Source: Arthrobacter sp. M2012083 (GTDB taxonomy: Bacteria > Actinomycetota > Actinomycetes > Actinomycetales > Micrococcaceae). Taken from it: 64,000 nucleotides of DNA. The stretch is from NCBI RefSeq assembly GCF_000281065.1, contig NZ_AKKK01000017.1, positions 1 through 64,000 on the forward strand. The letters run 5' to 3'. The notes under the pieces are model-generated. The model saw only the letters and a program-made list of their open reading frames with translations, was not told where the DNA came from and ran no database searches. Shown here one piece after another: positions 42,850 through 52,469 of this stretch (positions are counted from its first letter, which is position 1; every line of letters begins with the position of its first letter). The translations under genes were made by a program, and so were the position numbers.

Positions 42850-43785
42850 TCAGAGTCCCTTACCGCCCGTAACAGGGAGGACTGCACCTGAAATGTAGGA
42901 TCCTTCATCGGATGCCAGCAGTACGTAGGCGGGCGCCAGCTCTGCAGGCTGGCCGGCACGGCCCAGTGGCGTGTCCTGCCCAAAGGTGGGGAGCTTGTCC
43001 GGCCACTCGGTGGCTGGAATCAATGGAGTCCAGATGGGGCCCGGCGCCACCGCGTTGACACGGATTCCCTTGGGCCCGAGCTCCTCGGCCATGGCCTTGG
43101 TGAAGGCAACCTGGGCCGCTTTGGTCATGGCATAGTCGATCAACTGGGCCGAAGGATTGAACGCCTGGATGGAGGCCGTGACAATCATCGAGGCGCCCGG
43201 ACGCAGATGCGGGATGGCTGCCTGTGCCGTCCAGATGAGTGAGTACAGGTTGGTCTTGAAGACCCGGTCGAACTCCTCGGTGGGGATGGTCTCCAGGCCT
43301 TCACGGTTCTTCTGGTACGCCGCGTTCAACACCACTACATTGAGCCCACCAAGCTCCTGCACGGTTCGTTCCACAATCTCAGATGCGAAACCTTCATCCC
43401 GCGCATCACCGGGCAACAGCAGCGCCTGCGCTCCGCACTCACGGATCCATTCCGCCGTCGACTGCGCGTCTTCCTCTTCCTCCGGAAGGTAGCTAATGGC
43501 CACGTTGGCGCCCTCGCGCGCGTAGGCAATGGCTACCGCAGCACCAATGCCGGAATCGCCGCCGGTGATCAGGGCGGTCTTGCCCTGGAGGCGTCCGTGC
43601 CCCACATAACTCTTCTCGCCGTGATCCGGTTGCGGATCCAGTGGTTTGGTGAGGCCCGGCTGTTCCTGCTCCTGCTGGGGGAATTCGCCCGAGTGGTATC
43701 CGCGGCGGGGGTCCGATGGCGCGGAGGTGAGACGGTTCCCGTCGGTTTGCGGCTTGTCAGTCTGGTTCGGATCACCTTGAGTCAT
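42850..43785 (-). CDS. SDR family oxidoreductase (YhdF/GsiB-like long N-tail)
   Basis: The 311-aa protein carries a hydrophilic N-terminal tail (GYHSGEFPQQEQEQ, KSYVGHGRLQGK) typical of a general-stress SDR group. The Rossmann motif is TGGDSGIGAAVA and the catalytic pair is Y-x-x-x-K (LIDYAMTKAAQ). The cofactor is probably NADP(H). The ATG ending at 43785 has AGGGG upstream; a longer frame exists. Confidence 0.9.
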   Translation of the reverse strand: MTQGDPNQTDKPQTDGNRLTSAPSDPRRGYHSGEFPQQEQEQPGLTKPLDPQPDHGEKSYVGHGRLQGKTALITGGDSGIGAAVAIAYAREGANVAISYLPEEEEDAQSTAEWIRECGAQALLLPGDARDEGFASEIVERTVQELGGLNVVVLNAAYQKNREGLETIPTEEFDRVFKTNLYSLIWTAQAAIPHLRPGASMIVTASIQAFNPSAQLIDYAMTKAAQVAFTKAMAEELGPKGIRVNAVAPGPIWTPLIPATEWPDKLPTFGQDTPLGRAGQPAELAPAYVLLASDEGSYISGAVLPVTGGKGL

Positions 43786-43880
43786 GATTCTGCCCCTTTT
43801 CATTGCACGGCACGGTGCTCTATCTACTCCACGGTACTTTTGCCCTGTACCCCGGCTTCCAGCTCCTAAACGCACTTGGA

Positions 43881-44684
43881 CTAGGTCCGGAGGGTCCTCG
43901 CTTTGACCATCAGGAACAACCCATAGGCAATGAGCCCCAACGCCACGGCAGCCAACAGGTACGGACCATAGGGCTGCTCCTTCAAGGCTTTCAAGCTTCC
44001 ATCCAGGCCCGTTGATTGCTCCGGCTGCGCGCGAACAGCGGCAATGACCACCAGCAGCCCCACCAGGAAGAGGGCGATCCCCTTGGCGATGTAGCCCACC
44101 ACGCCAACCCAGAGTTGGAACTTGTGCACGCCCGGGCTGGATGACAGGGAAAGGTCCTTGGTGAACTTTCGACGGAAACCCCTCACCGCGAAGACGATGC
44201 CGGTAATCGCGATGCCTGCGCCGATGGCGACCAGCAGGAATACCCCGAACGGCGCCTTCATAAGAGTGACGGTGAAGTCGCTGCTGGACTCCCGGCTGTT
44301 CTGGCCCCGCCCCACGACGAAGGACATGATGGTGGCGGCCAAGGCAGCGAATACCAGCGCCTGACCTAAAGCCGACAACCGCTTGGTCAATTTATTATCA
44401 GACGCGATGCGATATCCGAGGATGGCATTTCCCAACTGCCACAGGGCCAGCGCCGCACAGGCTGCAAAGCAGGCCCAGAGCAGGAGGGGTCCCGCTGGCT
44501 TATTGGCCAGCTCGGTCACCGCGCCGCTGACATCAGCCTCGCCGCCGCGGCCAACTGCGAGTTGGATCGCGATGGCGCCAATGAGCATGTGCAGCAGCCC
44601 GCTCACGGCATAACCGGCCCGGGCAACAGCTGCGAAAGCTTGCGAATTCGCGGCTTCCTCGGCCACATCAGCGGCCTTTCTCAT
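43881..44684 (-). CDS. DUF1206 membrane protein
   Basis: At about 267 aa, three repeats of a two-TM unit each begin with a glycine/tyrosine-rich turn (ARAGYAVSGLLHMLIG, WQLGNAILGYR, VGVVGYIAKGIALFLVGL), as expected for DUF1206. The start is ambiguous. The ATG ending at 44684 follows AAGGAAGAG, while an ATG at 44729 is also in frame. Function is unknown. Confidence 0.82.
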   Translation of the reverse strand: MRKAADVAEEAANSQAFAAVARAGYAVSGLLHMLIGAIAIQLAVGRGGEADVSGAVTELANKPAGPLLLWACFAACAALALWQLGNAILGYRIASDNKLTKRLSALGQALVFAALAATIMSFVVGRGQNSRESSSDFTVTLMKAPFGVFLLVAIGAGIAITGIVFAVRGFRRKFTKDLSLSSSPGVHKFQLWVGVVGYIAKGIALFLVGLLVVIAAVRAQPEQSTGLDGSLKALKEQPYGPYLLAAVALGLIAYGLFLMVKARTLRT

Positions 44685-44800
44685 CTCTTCCTTGATGGCA
44701 AGCCTCCTTATTTTCGCACTCGACTCCATCGTCCCTTAAAGGGCGACGGGCAGGTACTTGCCCGAATAACGAGGTGCCTGCGCTATGGAAGCTCGGAGCC

Positions 44801-45004
44801 CTAGAACCCGACGACCGACTGCGGCCAGATGCTCCGGAGCCCCGCACCAAGGGGGTTGAACTGCTCACGGACGGTCACCACTGCACGGGTCTGGCCAACG
44901 GTTTCCCCAGGGTGACCGGCAGCATCCGCCGTGTTTGCGGAGGCGTCGGTATTCGTGTGGGCGGCGCCGGTTGTCACAGACTTGGCGGAGATCTGGTCAG
45001 TCAT
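44801..45004 (-). CDS. Possible 67-aa small protein
   Basis: This small frame starts ATG after AGGAAGGACC on the minus strand, a good ribosome site. The protein is Thr/Ala-rich and hydrophilic in the first half (MTDQISAKSVTTGAAHTN) with a short basic C-terminal part. No family is known. The site and composition make it more likely real than a shadow. Confidence 0.5.
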   Translation of the reverse strand: MTDQISAKSVTTGAAHTNTDASANTADAAGHPGETVGQTRAVVTVREQFNPLGAGLRSIWPQSVVGF

Positions 45005-45145
45005 TTCGGTGGTCCTTCCTGGAAGTTCCCGTCAGCTGATTGGCTGATGTTTCAACCATCGGACGGGGTCCTCAAGAAGGACGCCGGGTCATCTCAAGAT
45101 TCCCTCAAGTTTCCTCCCGGCGGGTCCAGGTGCAGGAAAAGGATC

Positions 45146-45643
45146 TTAGCGTGCGTCTTTTTTGGCTTGGCGTTGGGCACCTTGCGAACGGCTGGAGGCG
45201 TCGCGTTTCACTCCGCCGGTGGTCTTCTGGTGTGACCGGACGCGGCCCGAACTGGTTGTGGATTTGGCGCCCGTTCCGGAGCTCTCCGGCCCGGTGGACT
45301 TGTCGGCGCTGGCGCGTTCCAGGCGCTCATCCTTGAGTTCTTCTGCCGCCTCGTGAGCCACCCTGGCGAGTTCGGTGCTCACGATGGAGAGTGCTTCCTC
45401 GAACACCAGGGCCCGGGCACGCGCTTTGTCCGACTTGTTGGCTGCGGCTCCGCGGCCACCTGCTTCCAGCACTTCGTCTGCCGCTTTGCGCCGATAGTTG
45501 GTGGTGTATTTGTTCCGGGCCTTCCGCACCCGCTTATGGAGTTGGAGAAGGCCTTCCTCGTCGAGGAGCTCAAGTCTGGCTGGCTCCAATTCGCGAATCA
45601 CATCAAGTTGATCTTGTTTCAACACCCACAGATATTGGTCCAT
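45146..45643 (-). CDS. Hypothetical helical protein with basic C-terminal tail
   Basis: At about 165 aa, an N-terminal helical half (LWVLKQDQLDVIRELEP, LLQLHKRVRKARNKYTTNYRRKAADEVLE) is followed by ALSIVSTELARVAHEAAEELKDERLERA. A Ser/Thr/Gly/Lys/Arg-rich disordered tail (last 60 residues) could bind nucleic acid. The family is unknown. The start is uncertain; a GTG six codons upstream is in frame. Confidence 0.65.
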   Translation of the reverse strand: MDQYLWVLKQDQLDVIRELEPARLELLDEEGLLQLHKRVRKARNKYTTNYRRKAADEVLEAGGRGAAANKSDKARARALVFEEALSIVSTELARVAHEAAEELKDERLERASADKSTGPESSGTGAKSTTSSGRVRSHQKTTGGVKRDASSRSQGAQRQAKKDAR

Positions 45644-45694
45644 TCGCCGATGATTCCACACCTCTTGTTGGAGGTATAGAGCGTCACGGTTTTC

Positions 45695-46105
45695 TCACCC
45701 GGTTGCTGTACGGCCCTGTTGCTGGTCATCAGTCTGCTGCTCCGGTTCCAGGAGCCAGGTCATTGCCTCCGTTTCTGAAGTAAAGAACCTGGTGGGGCAG
45801 GGTGCCGGCTGGGCGGCCAATTGGTAGTCGACGAGTATGCGGTCAACAGGATTTTCACCCAGCAAGGCGATTCTGGACGCCGCGCAGGGCTCGATGAAAA
45901 CGTCACGCGCCGCGCGGCTCAAGTGACTCGCATTAGCCATTCTGACCAGCAGGGGATAACGATTGCCCGCGGCGAACTCGTTGACGGCGTCCACGGCAGC
46001 CCGGGCGTTGCCGGCTTCAATTCTGACGCCCGGAACCCAAACCAGTAACAAGACATTGCCCGGTTCGAGCTGGATGGTGTAATCGCCGCGATCCGCTTCA
46101 GCCAT
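45695..46105 (-). CDS. STAS/SpoIIAA-like (DUF7793-type) protein
   Basis: The 136-aa protein shows an alternating beta-alpha pattern of a STAS-like domain (TIQLEPGNVLLLVWVPGVRI, ARAAVDAVNEFAAG, YPLLVRMANASHLSRAARDVF) and an Ala/Gln-rich end. Relatives occur in many Arthrobacter genomes; their role is unknown. The ATG ending at 46105 follows GGAGACGG. Confidence 0.72.
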   Translation of the reverse strand: MAEADRGDYTIQLEPGNVLLLVWVPGVRIEAGNARAAVDAVNEFAAGNRYPLLVRMANASHLSRAARDVFIEPCAASRIALLGENPVDRILVDYQLAAQPAPCPTRFFTSETEAMTWLLEPEQQTDDQQQGRTATG

Positions 46106-46482
46106 AGAACCGTCTCCATCTCTGCAGGATCGCAGGACTACCTTCAAGCACGGGCTGACTCCACCCTGCCACTCAGCAGTCACCACGTCTCATCGGAAAA
46201 GAGTGATGTTTGCTTTATATCCGAATCATGCCGTAAGGGCCGTCATGCAGTAAAGCGGCGCCTGTAGTCCGTGGGTGAGGTGGAAGAGGTGCTGGAAAAG
46301 TTCTGCCTGAGGGTCACGGCAGATCGTCCGTTCGCGCTGCTGAACTCCAACTGGGCCGCTGTTGCTCCCACCGAAGCATGGACCAAGGCCCTTAAGTCCG
46401 GACAGGCCTTGGAAAGGAGCGATCCGGGCAGCTCCGCCGTGTCCGATGCCGCGTTGAAGGAAGCTTCCTGATCAGCTCCGCA
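46106..46482. other. Intergenic region with one candidate short gene
   Basis: This 377-bp region lies between the STAS-like gene and the convergent MFS gene. It includes an AT-richer stretch at about 46200-46235 and the candidate 66-codon frame at 46271. No hairpin or operator is clear. Confidence 0.4.
46271..46471 (+). CDS. Candidate short gene or gene fragment
   Basis: This is a 66-codon frame with actinobacterial codon bias (high third-position GC) and protein-like sequence (VEEVLEKFCLRVTADRPFALLN, EAWTKALKSGQAL). The GTG start has only a weak purine-rich upstream sequence and an in-frame stop lies three codons back, so it could also be the 3' remnant of a lost gene. Confidence 0.35.
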   Translation: MGEVEEVLEKFCLRVTADRPFALLNSNWAAVAPTEAWTKALKSGQALERSDPGSSAVSDAALKEAS

Positions 46483-47898
46483 TCAATGTGAGGACGGCGA
46501 CTCCGCATCCTGGCTTTCCCGTTCTTCCACCGCTGTCTGCGCATACGAGGCAGATACGCGGCGGTAGACCGGAGTCAGGAAGGCGATCAACGCGACGACG
46601 ATCATGATGATGCCGGCGGCCAGGAACACCAAGGCGATGCCGCGGGAAATCCCCTCGCCCAGCAGGGGATCAAGGCTGGCCGCCCCTTCCTCGGATCGGG
46701 CGTAGGGGATGATCCAAAATTGGGCGATCGGTGCGATGAGGAAGGCGGTGATGGGCGCCGCCGCGGACTCGAACGCCATGGCGAAACCAAACACCCTGCC
46801 CTGCCGAGGTAGTGGCACCACCTTTTGGATGACGGTCTGTTCAGCGGCTTCAACCACAGGCACCAGCGCCATGTAGAGCCAGATTCCCACGATGTAAAGC
46901 CAAGCCCACTCGCGGAGCGTAAACACCGCACCGATGAACCCCATCAACGCCACGGCAATGAGCATGGTCCGCAAGGGATTGGACCCGAGGCCGAACTTGC
47001 CGACCAGCGCACCGCCAACAATGAACCCCGTGGCCCCAATGGCGAAGACAACTCCCCACATCTCCACGGAGAACATCTCCAGGCCGTAAGGGTCCATCAA
47101 CGCCATATAGACGCCGCCGATGAAGTTGTTGAATGTGGAAAAAAGAATCAGCGCAAACAAGCCGGATATTGCCATGACGGCAGCCCACGACCCCCGCAAG
47201 TCGAACCCGCCTTGCGCGTCGGAAGGCGCCGCCTTCACTTCCTCCGGCAGCCGCAGCATGAGCAAGTGCCCGAAGGCCAAGGCGGTCAGCACCAAGGCGA
47301 CAACTACCGTCCACCCCATGCCCAGCAGTCCAACCGATAGCCCGGAAAGGACCGAGGTGACGATGAACATGAGCCCCTGCACCATGCCGACGAGCCCGTT
47401 GGCATTGGCCCGCCGATCCGGTTCGATCAGGATGGTGACGGTGGTGGACAAGGCAATATTCCGCATGTTCTCCACCACTGCGCCGATCAGGATGATCATG
47501 GTGAAGATCCAGAACCATGGCTGTGTCAGGTCCAGTAGCGCCTGCTCGGGTGTCAGCAGGAACATGACGCCTGAGAGGACGAACATCACCATGGTGAAGG
47601 CTGCGGCGAAACGCATCACGGCCAATTTGCGGTAACGGTCCACGAAGGTTCCGAAACTGATGCTGGAGAGGGCGATCAGCAGCATGTACGCGCCGCCGAT
47701 CACCCCTGTGGCAATGACATTCCGCGTCTCCAAGTACACCCAGAAGGTCAGGGCGAACCAGAGATAACTCGTGGTGATGTTCGCGAGGGCGGTGTTCACC
47801 AGGATCCCCGTAAAAGTCCGGGATCTTTGGGCGGGAGTGCGTACGGAGAGGTCGATGCTGTCAGTAGACGCGGCGGAGGCCGGTTCCTGCTCGGTCAT
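46483..47898 (-). CDS. MFS transporter (exporter type)
   Basis: This 471-aa protein has 12 TM helices. Loop 2-3 has GTFVDRYRKLAVMR, the A-like motif of the major facilitator family, and TM5 has the long GLVGMVQGLMFIVTSVLSGLSVG region. The N-terminal tail is Ser/Ala-rich and the C-terminal tail charged. Likely drug or macrolide efflux (inference). The ATG ending at 47898 is chosen; the open frame continues 229 codons upstream through the divergent kinase gene. Confidence 0.9.
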   Translation of the reverse strand: MTEQEPASAASTDSIDLSVRTPAQRSRTFTGILVNTALANITTSYLWFALTFWVYLETRNVIATGVIGGAYMLLIALSSISFGTFVDRYRKLAVMRFAAAFTMVMFVLSGVMFLLTPEQALLDLTQPWFWIFTMIILIGAVVENMRNIALSTTVTILIEPDRRANANGLVGMVQGLMFIVTSVLSGLSVGLLGMGWTVVVALVLTALAFGHLLMLRLPEEVKAAPSDAQGGFDLRGSWAAVMAISGLFALILFSTFNNFIGGVYMALMDPYGLEMFSVEMWGVVFAIGATGFIVGGALVGKFGLGSNPLRTMLIAVALMGFIGAVFTLREWAWLYIVGIWLYMALVPVVEAAEQTVIQKVVPLPRQGRVFGFAMAFESAAAPITAFLIAPIAQFWIIPYARSEEGAASLDPLLGEGISRGIALVFLAAGIIMIVVALIAFLTPVYRRVSASYAQTAVEERESQDAESPSSH

Positions 47899-47976
47899 GC
47901 GTCCCAGTAAACCACCGCGGCCAGCGTCCCGGTAGTATCGGCTGGGAATCCTAAAGACGCTTGGGGGAGTAATAAC

Positions 47977-49206
47977 ATGACGGAAGTTCAAGGGCATCTG
48001 TCCTTCACCGATGACATCAGCCGTGACCTGGAATTGCAGGAATATGGCTTGGACCCCGCAACGGATTCCGCTCTCCTCCCCAACGCCGCAGTCATGAGCG
48101 CACTGCAGAACCTCGTGCGGCTGGCAACGGAGCTTTGCGGCGCTCCATTTGGCGTGGTCAACATCATCAGCGCGGAATACCAGCACCAAATCGGGGCCTG
48201 GGGTGTTGACCCCGGAGTCTGCTCCCGCGAGGATTCCATGTGCGCCAAAGTGTTCCTCAGCCGCGAGCGTACCGTGGTGGCCGATGCGTCCAAGGACCCG
48301 CGTTTCGCGGACAATCCCTTTGTCACTGGCGAAATAGGCAAAGTCCGGTTTTATGCGTCTGTCCCGCTGCAAACAGAATCGGGTTTCGTGCCCGGAACAT
48401 TGTGCGTCTTTTCGGATAAAACCAAGGATCTGCGCCCCGAGCAAGTAAGCATGCTTGAGGTCCTGGCGAAGCAGGTAGTTGAGCTTCTGGAGCTTCAGCA
48501 CCGCACGGTGCAGCTGGACCGCACCTATGCCGAGCTGAAGGAAAGCAACGCCAAGCTCGCCGGGTTTGCCGGCCGCGTCAGCCACGATCTACGCATTCCC
48601 CTCACCACCATCCTCGGCTACGTGGAACTGGTGGAAGACGATCCCGACGTAGAACCTAACAGCACCGCCGCGCGCTATCTGGACCGCATTGGCTCCAGCG
48701 GGCGGCGGATGCTCGGCATGCTCGAAGACGTGCTGAGTTACTCCCGGGTGGGCGGTGCAATACAGCCGGTCCAGGTGTCCCTGCGCCAGGTCACCGAGGA
48801 AGTTGTCCGCGACTTGGGCATCGAAAACGACGGCATGGTGGACGTCGAAGATCTGCATCTCCACGCCGACCGCGGACAGCTCCGCACGCTGCTGCAAAAC
48901 CTGCTCTCCAACGCCATGAACTACCGCAGCCCCGAGCGCGATCTCCGAGTCCGGGTCAGCGGGGTTTCCAACTATCACGGCGCCACGATCTCCGTGGCGG
49001 ACAACGGTAAGGGCATCAAACCCGAGGACCGCGCAAAGGTCCTGGAACCCTTGGTGCGTCTGCGGCGGCAAGGCGACGGCCCGGGGTCCGGACTCGGTCT
49101 TGCCACCTGCAGCAGCATCGCGAAAGCACATGGTGGCGACCTCACCCTGGCTGAAACCCCCGACGGCGGAACCACAGTCACTGTTAGCTTTCCAGCCGGT
49201 TTCTAG
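47977..49206 (+). CDS. GAF-domain sensor histidine kinase
   Basis: At 409 aa, an N-terminal GAF domain (about 35-175, LCGAPFGVVNIISAEYQHQIGAWG, FYASVPLQTESGFVPGTLCVFS) is followed by a HisKA dimerisation helix with GFAGRVSHDLRIPLTTILGYVEL (phospho-His) and HATPase motifs (LLSNAMNY, VADNGKGIKPED, GPGSGLGLATC). There is no TM, so it senses a cytoplasmic signal. No response regulator gene is adjacent. Confidence 0.94.
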   Translation: MTEVQGHLSFTDDISRDLELQEYGLDPATDSALLPNAAVMSALQNLVRLATELCGAPFGVVNIISAEYQHQIGAWGVDPGVCSREDSMCAKVFLSRERTVVADASKDPRFADNPFVTGEIGKVRFYASVPLQTESGFVPGTLCVFSDKTKDLRPEQVSMLEVLAKQVVELLELQHRTVQLDRTYAELKESNAKLAGFAGRVSHDLRIPLTTILGYVELVEDDPDVEPNSTAARYLDRIGSSGRRMLGMLEDVLSYSRVGGAIQPVQVSLRQVTEEVVRDLGIENDGMVDVEDLHLHADRGQLRTLLQNLLSNAMNYRSPERDLRVRVSGVSNYHGATISVADNGKGIKPEDRAKVLEPLVRLRRQGDGPGSGLGLATCSSIAKAHGGDLTLAETPDGGTTVTVSFPAGF

Positions 49207-49292
49207 CCCCTCCGGGGTGTCTCCGGGGTCTTTGGCGCTGGGCCTGCCATCATTCGAGGCATGACCACCTCGTACTTCCGGTAGAGGAAACC

Positions 49293-50777
49293 ATGCAGCG
49301 GCCCGCCCCAGTCCGCTCACCGTTCACGATCCCGCTCGTAGTCATCGTGCTCTTCATGGCGGCCTGTGTCCCCGCGGCCACCCCGCCGGCGTTCCAGGCA
49401 CCAACCGCGGTCATCGGGACGCCTCCATCCAAGATCGCCCTCCCGACATCCATCGTGGACATGACCACGCGTACAGCCGGTACAACTCCCACGGTTGCGA
49501 CGTGGCAATACTTCAGCGGTGCCGAGACCTTCAACAGCAAGCTTGATGCCCGACTGCTGAGCATTTTCGATGCCCGGGCCAGCGGCCGCCACGAACCCGC
49601 GGCACTGCCGGCTACCCCAGCTGCGCTGCTGGTCGACGGCGTTTCGGTCACCCATGAAATTGTCCTGGCTACCGGAAGTGTTGTTGGATCCAGATTCGTG
49701 CAAACAATCATGGACGGAGGCATCCGCACCGCTCGCAGCGACGAGATCACCTACGAGGACCTCAGCACGGGCGTCGTGACGGATAGTGCCACCTTGATTA
49801 AACCGGGCATGACCGGCACCTTACGGACAATACTCGGGGACACCGTCGGCCCTGAGTCCCCGACGCGGACGCCCGGCCCGAACCCAACCCGTGCCCCAAC
49901 AACAGGCACCGTTTCCGACGCGGAGCTGCTCACCGCCGTCGCGTTTACCTCCGCCGGGGATCTCAGCGCCACCATCCATCGGGACCCCACAACGGGCGCC
50001 GCCTTGCCCGGCCCCGTCACCGTGATTCTGAACGCCGCAGCAACAAACGAGGTCATTTCCCCTGCAGGACAGGTCCTTCGCACCGCGGTCATCACGGGGG
50101 CTCCGTTCAAGGCCCCCCAGCCCGCCCCCGATGGCCTGGCACCCATCAACTGCGATCTGGTGGCTTGCGCCGCCCTCACCTACGATGACGGGCCCAACGC
50201 CCAAACCCCACGCCTTCTGTCGATACTCGAAAAGCACAAAGTGTTTGCCACGTTCTTCCAGCAGGGAGGATACGTCAGGGCCAATCCGGCGGTGGCGAAA
50301 GCCGTAGCAGCTGCGGGTCACACCATCGCAAACCACACCATGAGCCACCCATACCTCACCAAATTGTCGCCGGCGGGCATCGGGAGCGAAGTTCAGGGGG
50401 CCCAGGGCGCCATAGAAATGGCAACAGGTGTGGTGCCCGCCTACATGCGGCCACCGTACGGAGCAACCAATAAGACGGTGGCCGCTTCTGTGGGTTTGCC
50501 ACAAATTATCTGGGACGTCGATTCCATGGATTGGCAATCCAAGAACAAATCCGTGTTCCTCCCCCGGATCATGAGCTTGGTCAAGCCAGGATCCATCATC
50601 CTCCAGCATGACGTCCACTCTTCCACCGTGGACGGCCAAGCCGAGCTCATCGCGCAACTCAAAGGCAAGGGCTTTTACCTGGTTACGCTCCCGCAGCTTT
50701 TCGCGGGAATCGATCTGAAGCCCGGCACGTCCTACAAGTGCCGCGGGACAGCACCGGGATGCACTGCCGGACGCTGA
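49293..50777 (+). CDS. Polysaccharide deacetylase-domain lipoprotein
   Basis: At 494 aa, the signal peptide ends in a lipobox-like M-A-A-C (Cys about residue 22). An N-terminal region of about 210 residues without a known domain is followed by a NodB domain: ALTYDDGPNAQTPRLL (catalytic Asp-Asp), HTIANHTMSHPYL (metal His pair), RPPYGATN and IILQHDVHSSTVDG. It probably removes N-acetyl groups from cell-wall peptidoglycan or related glycans at the outer face. Confidence 0.88.
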   Translation: MQRPAPVRSPFTIPLVVIVLFMAACVPAATPPAFQAPTAVIGTPPSKIALPTSIVDMTTRTAGTTPTVATWQYFSGAETFNSKLDARLLSIFDARASGRHEPAALPATPAALLVDGVSVTHEIVLATGSVVGSRFVQTIMDGGIRTARSDEITYEDLSTGVVTDSATLIKPGMTGTLRTILGDTVGPESPTRTPGPNPTRAPTTGTVSDAELLTAVAFTSAGDLSATIHRDPTTGAALPGPVTVILNAAATNEVISPAGQVLRTAVITGAPFKAPQPAPDGLAPINCDLVACAALTYDDGPNAQTPRLLSILEKHKVFATFFQQGGYVRANPAVAKAVAAAGHTIANHTMSHPYLTKLSPAGIGSEVQGAQGAIEMATGVVPAYMRPPYGATNKTVAASVGLPQIIWDVDSMDWQSKNKSVFLPRIMSLVKPGSIILQHDVHSSTVDGQAELIAQLKGKGFYLVTLPQLFAGIDLKPGTSYKCRGTAPGCTAGR

Positions 50778-50795
50778 ACTTCAGGAAAGCATCGT

Positions 50796-50825
50796 ACGAC
50801 GGCGGCAGGGTCGCCGTCGTGTTCT
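50796..50825. terminator. Shared terminator hairpin between convergent genes
   Basis: ACGACGGCG (50796-50804) pairs with CGCCGTCGT (50812-50820). It lies between the deacetylase and kinase genes and may serve both. Confidence 0.7.
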
Positions 50826-50840
50826 AATTCACTGCCAGGA

Positions 50841-52244
50841 CTACTTGCCGTCCCCGGGTCCCTTGACCTTTTCAGGCTTTTTCTCACTCTTGCCGTCGCT
50901 CTTGTCCTTGGCGATCTCCGGGCCAGGCACCACAGCCGGGGCCGGCTCCTGAACGGGTGCGGGCACTGGATCTTGCGCGGGCTCCTGCAGATTGACCACT
51001 TCAGCGGGCTGGCCGTCCGCGGGCACGGCTTCGGCAGGCACGGCTTCGGCGGTCGCCGGCGCAACAGGGAGAGCGGGCACCACCGGCGTCGTCGGCTGCG
51101 GCTCAGCCTGGGAAACCCCGGTGTCCGCGGGGTGGGAGGGGTCAGTTGTGTTGCCCGTGGGCGTGAGCCCCTGGGAGAGGATCAGCAAAGCGAGCGGTAT
51201 GGTTACCGCTGCTGCGGCCACACCCCTAACAGTCCTGGGTCGCCGCTTATTGAAGTCCCTGAGGCTGGTGACAGTGGCCTGCCGTTTGGTTGGCGTGCGG
51301 AGTGGTGGCCGCGACGGCACGGCCGGCAGCAGCGCGGTCCTGCGCCCGGACTGGATCCCTTCATCCCCGAGCGCCTGTTCGACGTGTTGTGCCGTTGGGC
51401 GCTTTTCGGGATCCATGTCCGTCATGGCTTCGAGGAGCTCCCGCAGCGGTCCAGGCAATTCCAGGGGGACCTGCGGCGCACGGTGGAGACGGGCTGATGC
51501 CGTTTCTATAGGCGTCCCCGGGTACTCAGCCTTTCCGGTGAGGCATTCCAGGAGTACCAAGCCCAGCGAGTAGATGTCGCTCGCGGGAGTCAATCCAAGC
51601 CCCTGCGCCTGTTCCGGGCTGAGGTACTGGGCGGTCCCCACGGTGAAGCCGGTTGCGGTGAGGCGGTTGTCGTTCATGACCAGTGCGACGCCAAAGTCCG
51701 CTAGTTTCACCGACTGTCCCACGCCGTCGTCGTCGGATACCAGGATATTGGCGGGCTTGATGTCACGGTGGATAACTCCGCGTTCATGCACCTGGGACAG
51801 TGCCCCGGCGAGCCGGATCCCGATGCGTGCGGTTTCGGGAACAGTGAGTGGTCCGTCAGCGAGTATGGCGCGCAAATCCCGACCCTCAGCCAGTTCCATG
51901 ACCAGATACGCGCGTTCTTCGTCGTTACGCGTATCGACGCCGGCATCAAAGGCGGCCACCAACCCTGGGTGATCAAAGGCGGCCAGAAGCCGCATTTCAT
52001 TTTCCTGGCGGGCGCGGAACGACTCATCGCCCGAACCGGGCAGGAAAATCTTGATGGCTACCTCGCGACCAAGGAGCATGTCCGTCGCCTGGTAGACGGC
52101 AGACATGGCACCCCTGCCCAGCAAAGAGCCAAGCTGGTAGTGGCCATCAAGTGTTTCAGCGGCGTCTAATCCTTCATCGCCTGTTCCTGCGGTTTCGCTG
52201 GAGGCGGGGAGTTGGGGGTCCACGGCCTCGTCATTGTTGCCCAC
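50841..52244 (-). CDS. Serine/threonine protein kinase with extracytoplasmic Pro-rich tail
   Basis: At 467 aa, an N-terminal kinase domain has GRGAMSAVYQA (P-loop), EVAIKIF (Lys), VIHRDIKPANIL (HRD) and DFGVAL (DFG). It is followed by a basic linker, one TM helix (AAAVTIPLALLILSQGL) and a Pro/Ala/Val-rich extracellular part. No PASTA repeats are present. The start is the GTG ending at 52244, with GAAGGA about 9 nt upstream; a longer frame is open. Confidence 0.9.
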   Translation of the reverse strand: MGNNDEAVDPQLPASSETAGTGDEGLDAAETLDGHYQLGSLLGRGAMSAVYQATDMLLGREVAIKIFLPGSGDESFRARQENEMRLLAAFDHPGLVAAFDAGVDTRNDEERAYLVMELAEGRDLRAILADGPLTVPETARIGIRLAGALSQVHERGVIHRDIKPANILVSDDDGVGQSVKLADFGVALVMNDNRLTATGFTVGTAQYLSPEQAQGLGLTPASDIYSLGLVLLECLTGKAEYPGTPIETASARLHRAPQVPLELPGPLRELLEAMTDMDPEKRPTAQHVEQALGDEGIQSGRRTALLPAVPSRPPLRTPTKRQATVTSLRDFNKRRPRTVRGVAAAAVTIPLALLILSQGLTPTGNTTDPSHPADTGVSQAEPQPTTPVVPALPVAPATAEAVPAEAVPADGQPAEVVNLQEPAQDPVPAPVQEPAPAVVPGPEIAKDKSDGKSEKKPEKVKGPGDGK

Positions 52245-52412
52245 GAATGTCACGTCCTTCAGGCATACCTGGAGCCGCGGAACCACTGTCCCTGCGTCAC
52301 CAGCAATGCCGTCAATCAAACTTTCACGATGGCCGCGCGACCGACTGCTTCAGCCACGAGCGGCCCAGGCAATGAGCCCAAACAGCATCATCCGGTTTCG
52401 CCAGATCAGTTA

Positions 52413-52425
52413 TCAGGATACTGAT
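52413..52425. promoter_or_regulatory. Copy of the TCAGGnTACTTAC motif
   Basis: TCAGGATACTGAT sits within the AT-rich gap between the TetR gene end and the kinase start. It overlaps a weak ATCAGT/ACTGAT inverted repeat (52406-52425). Confidence 0.35.
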
Positions 52426-52469
52426 TAAATCGTGGGAAGGGCAATGTGAAGGCTCAGCGACTGCGGGAG

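Noticed and set aside
47899..48585. Upstream extension of the MFS transporter frame
   Set aside because: It runs antisense through the GAF-kinase gene; the transporter N-terminus starts naturally at 47898.
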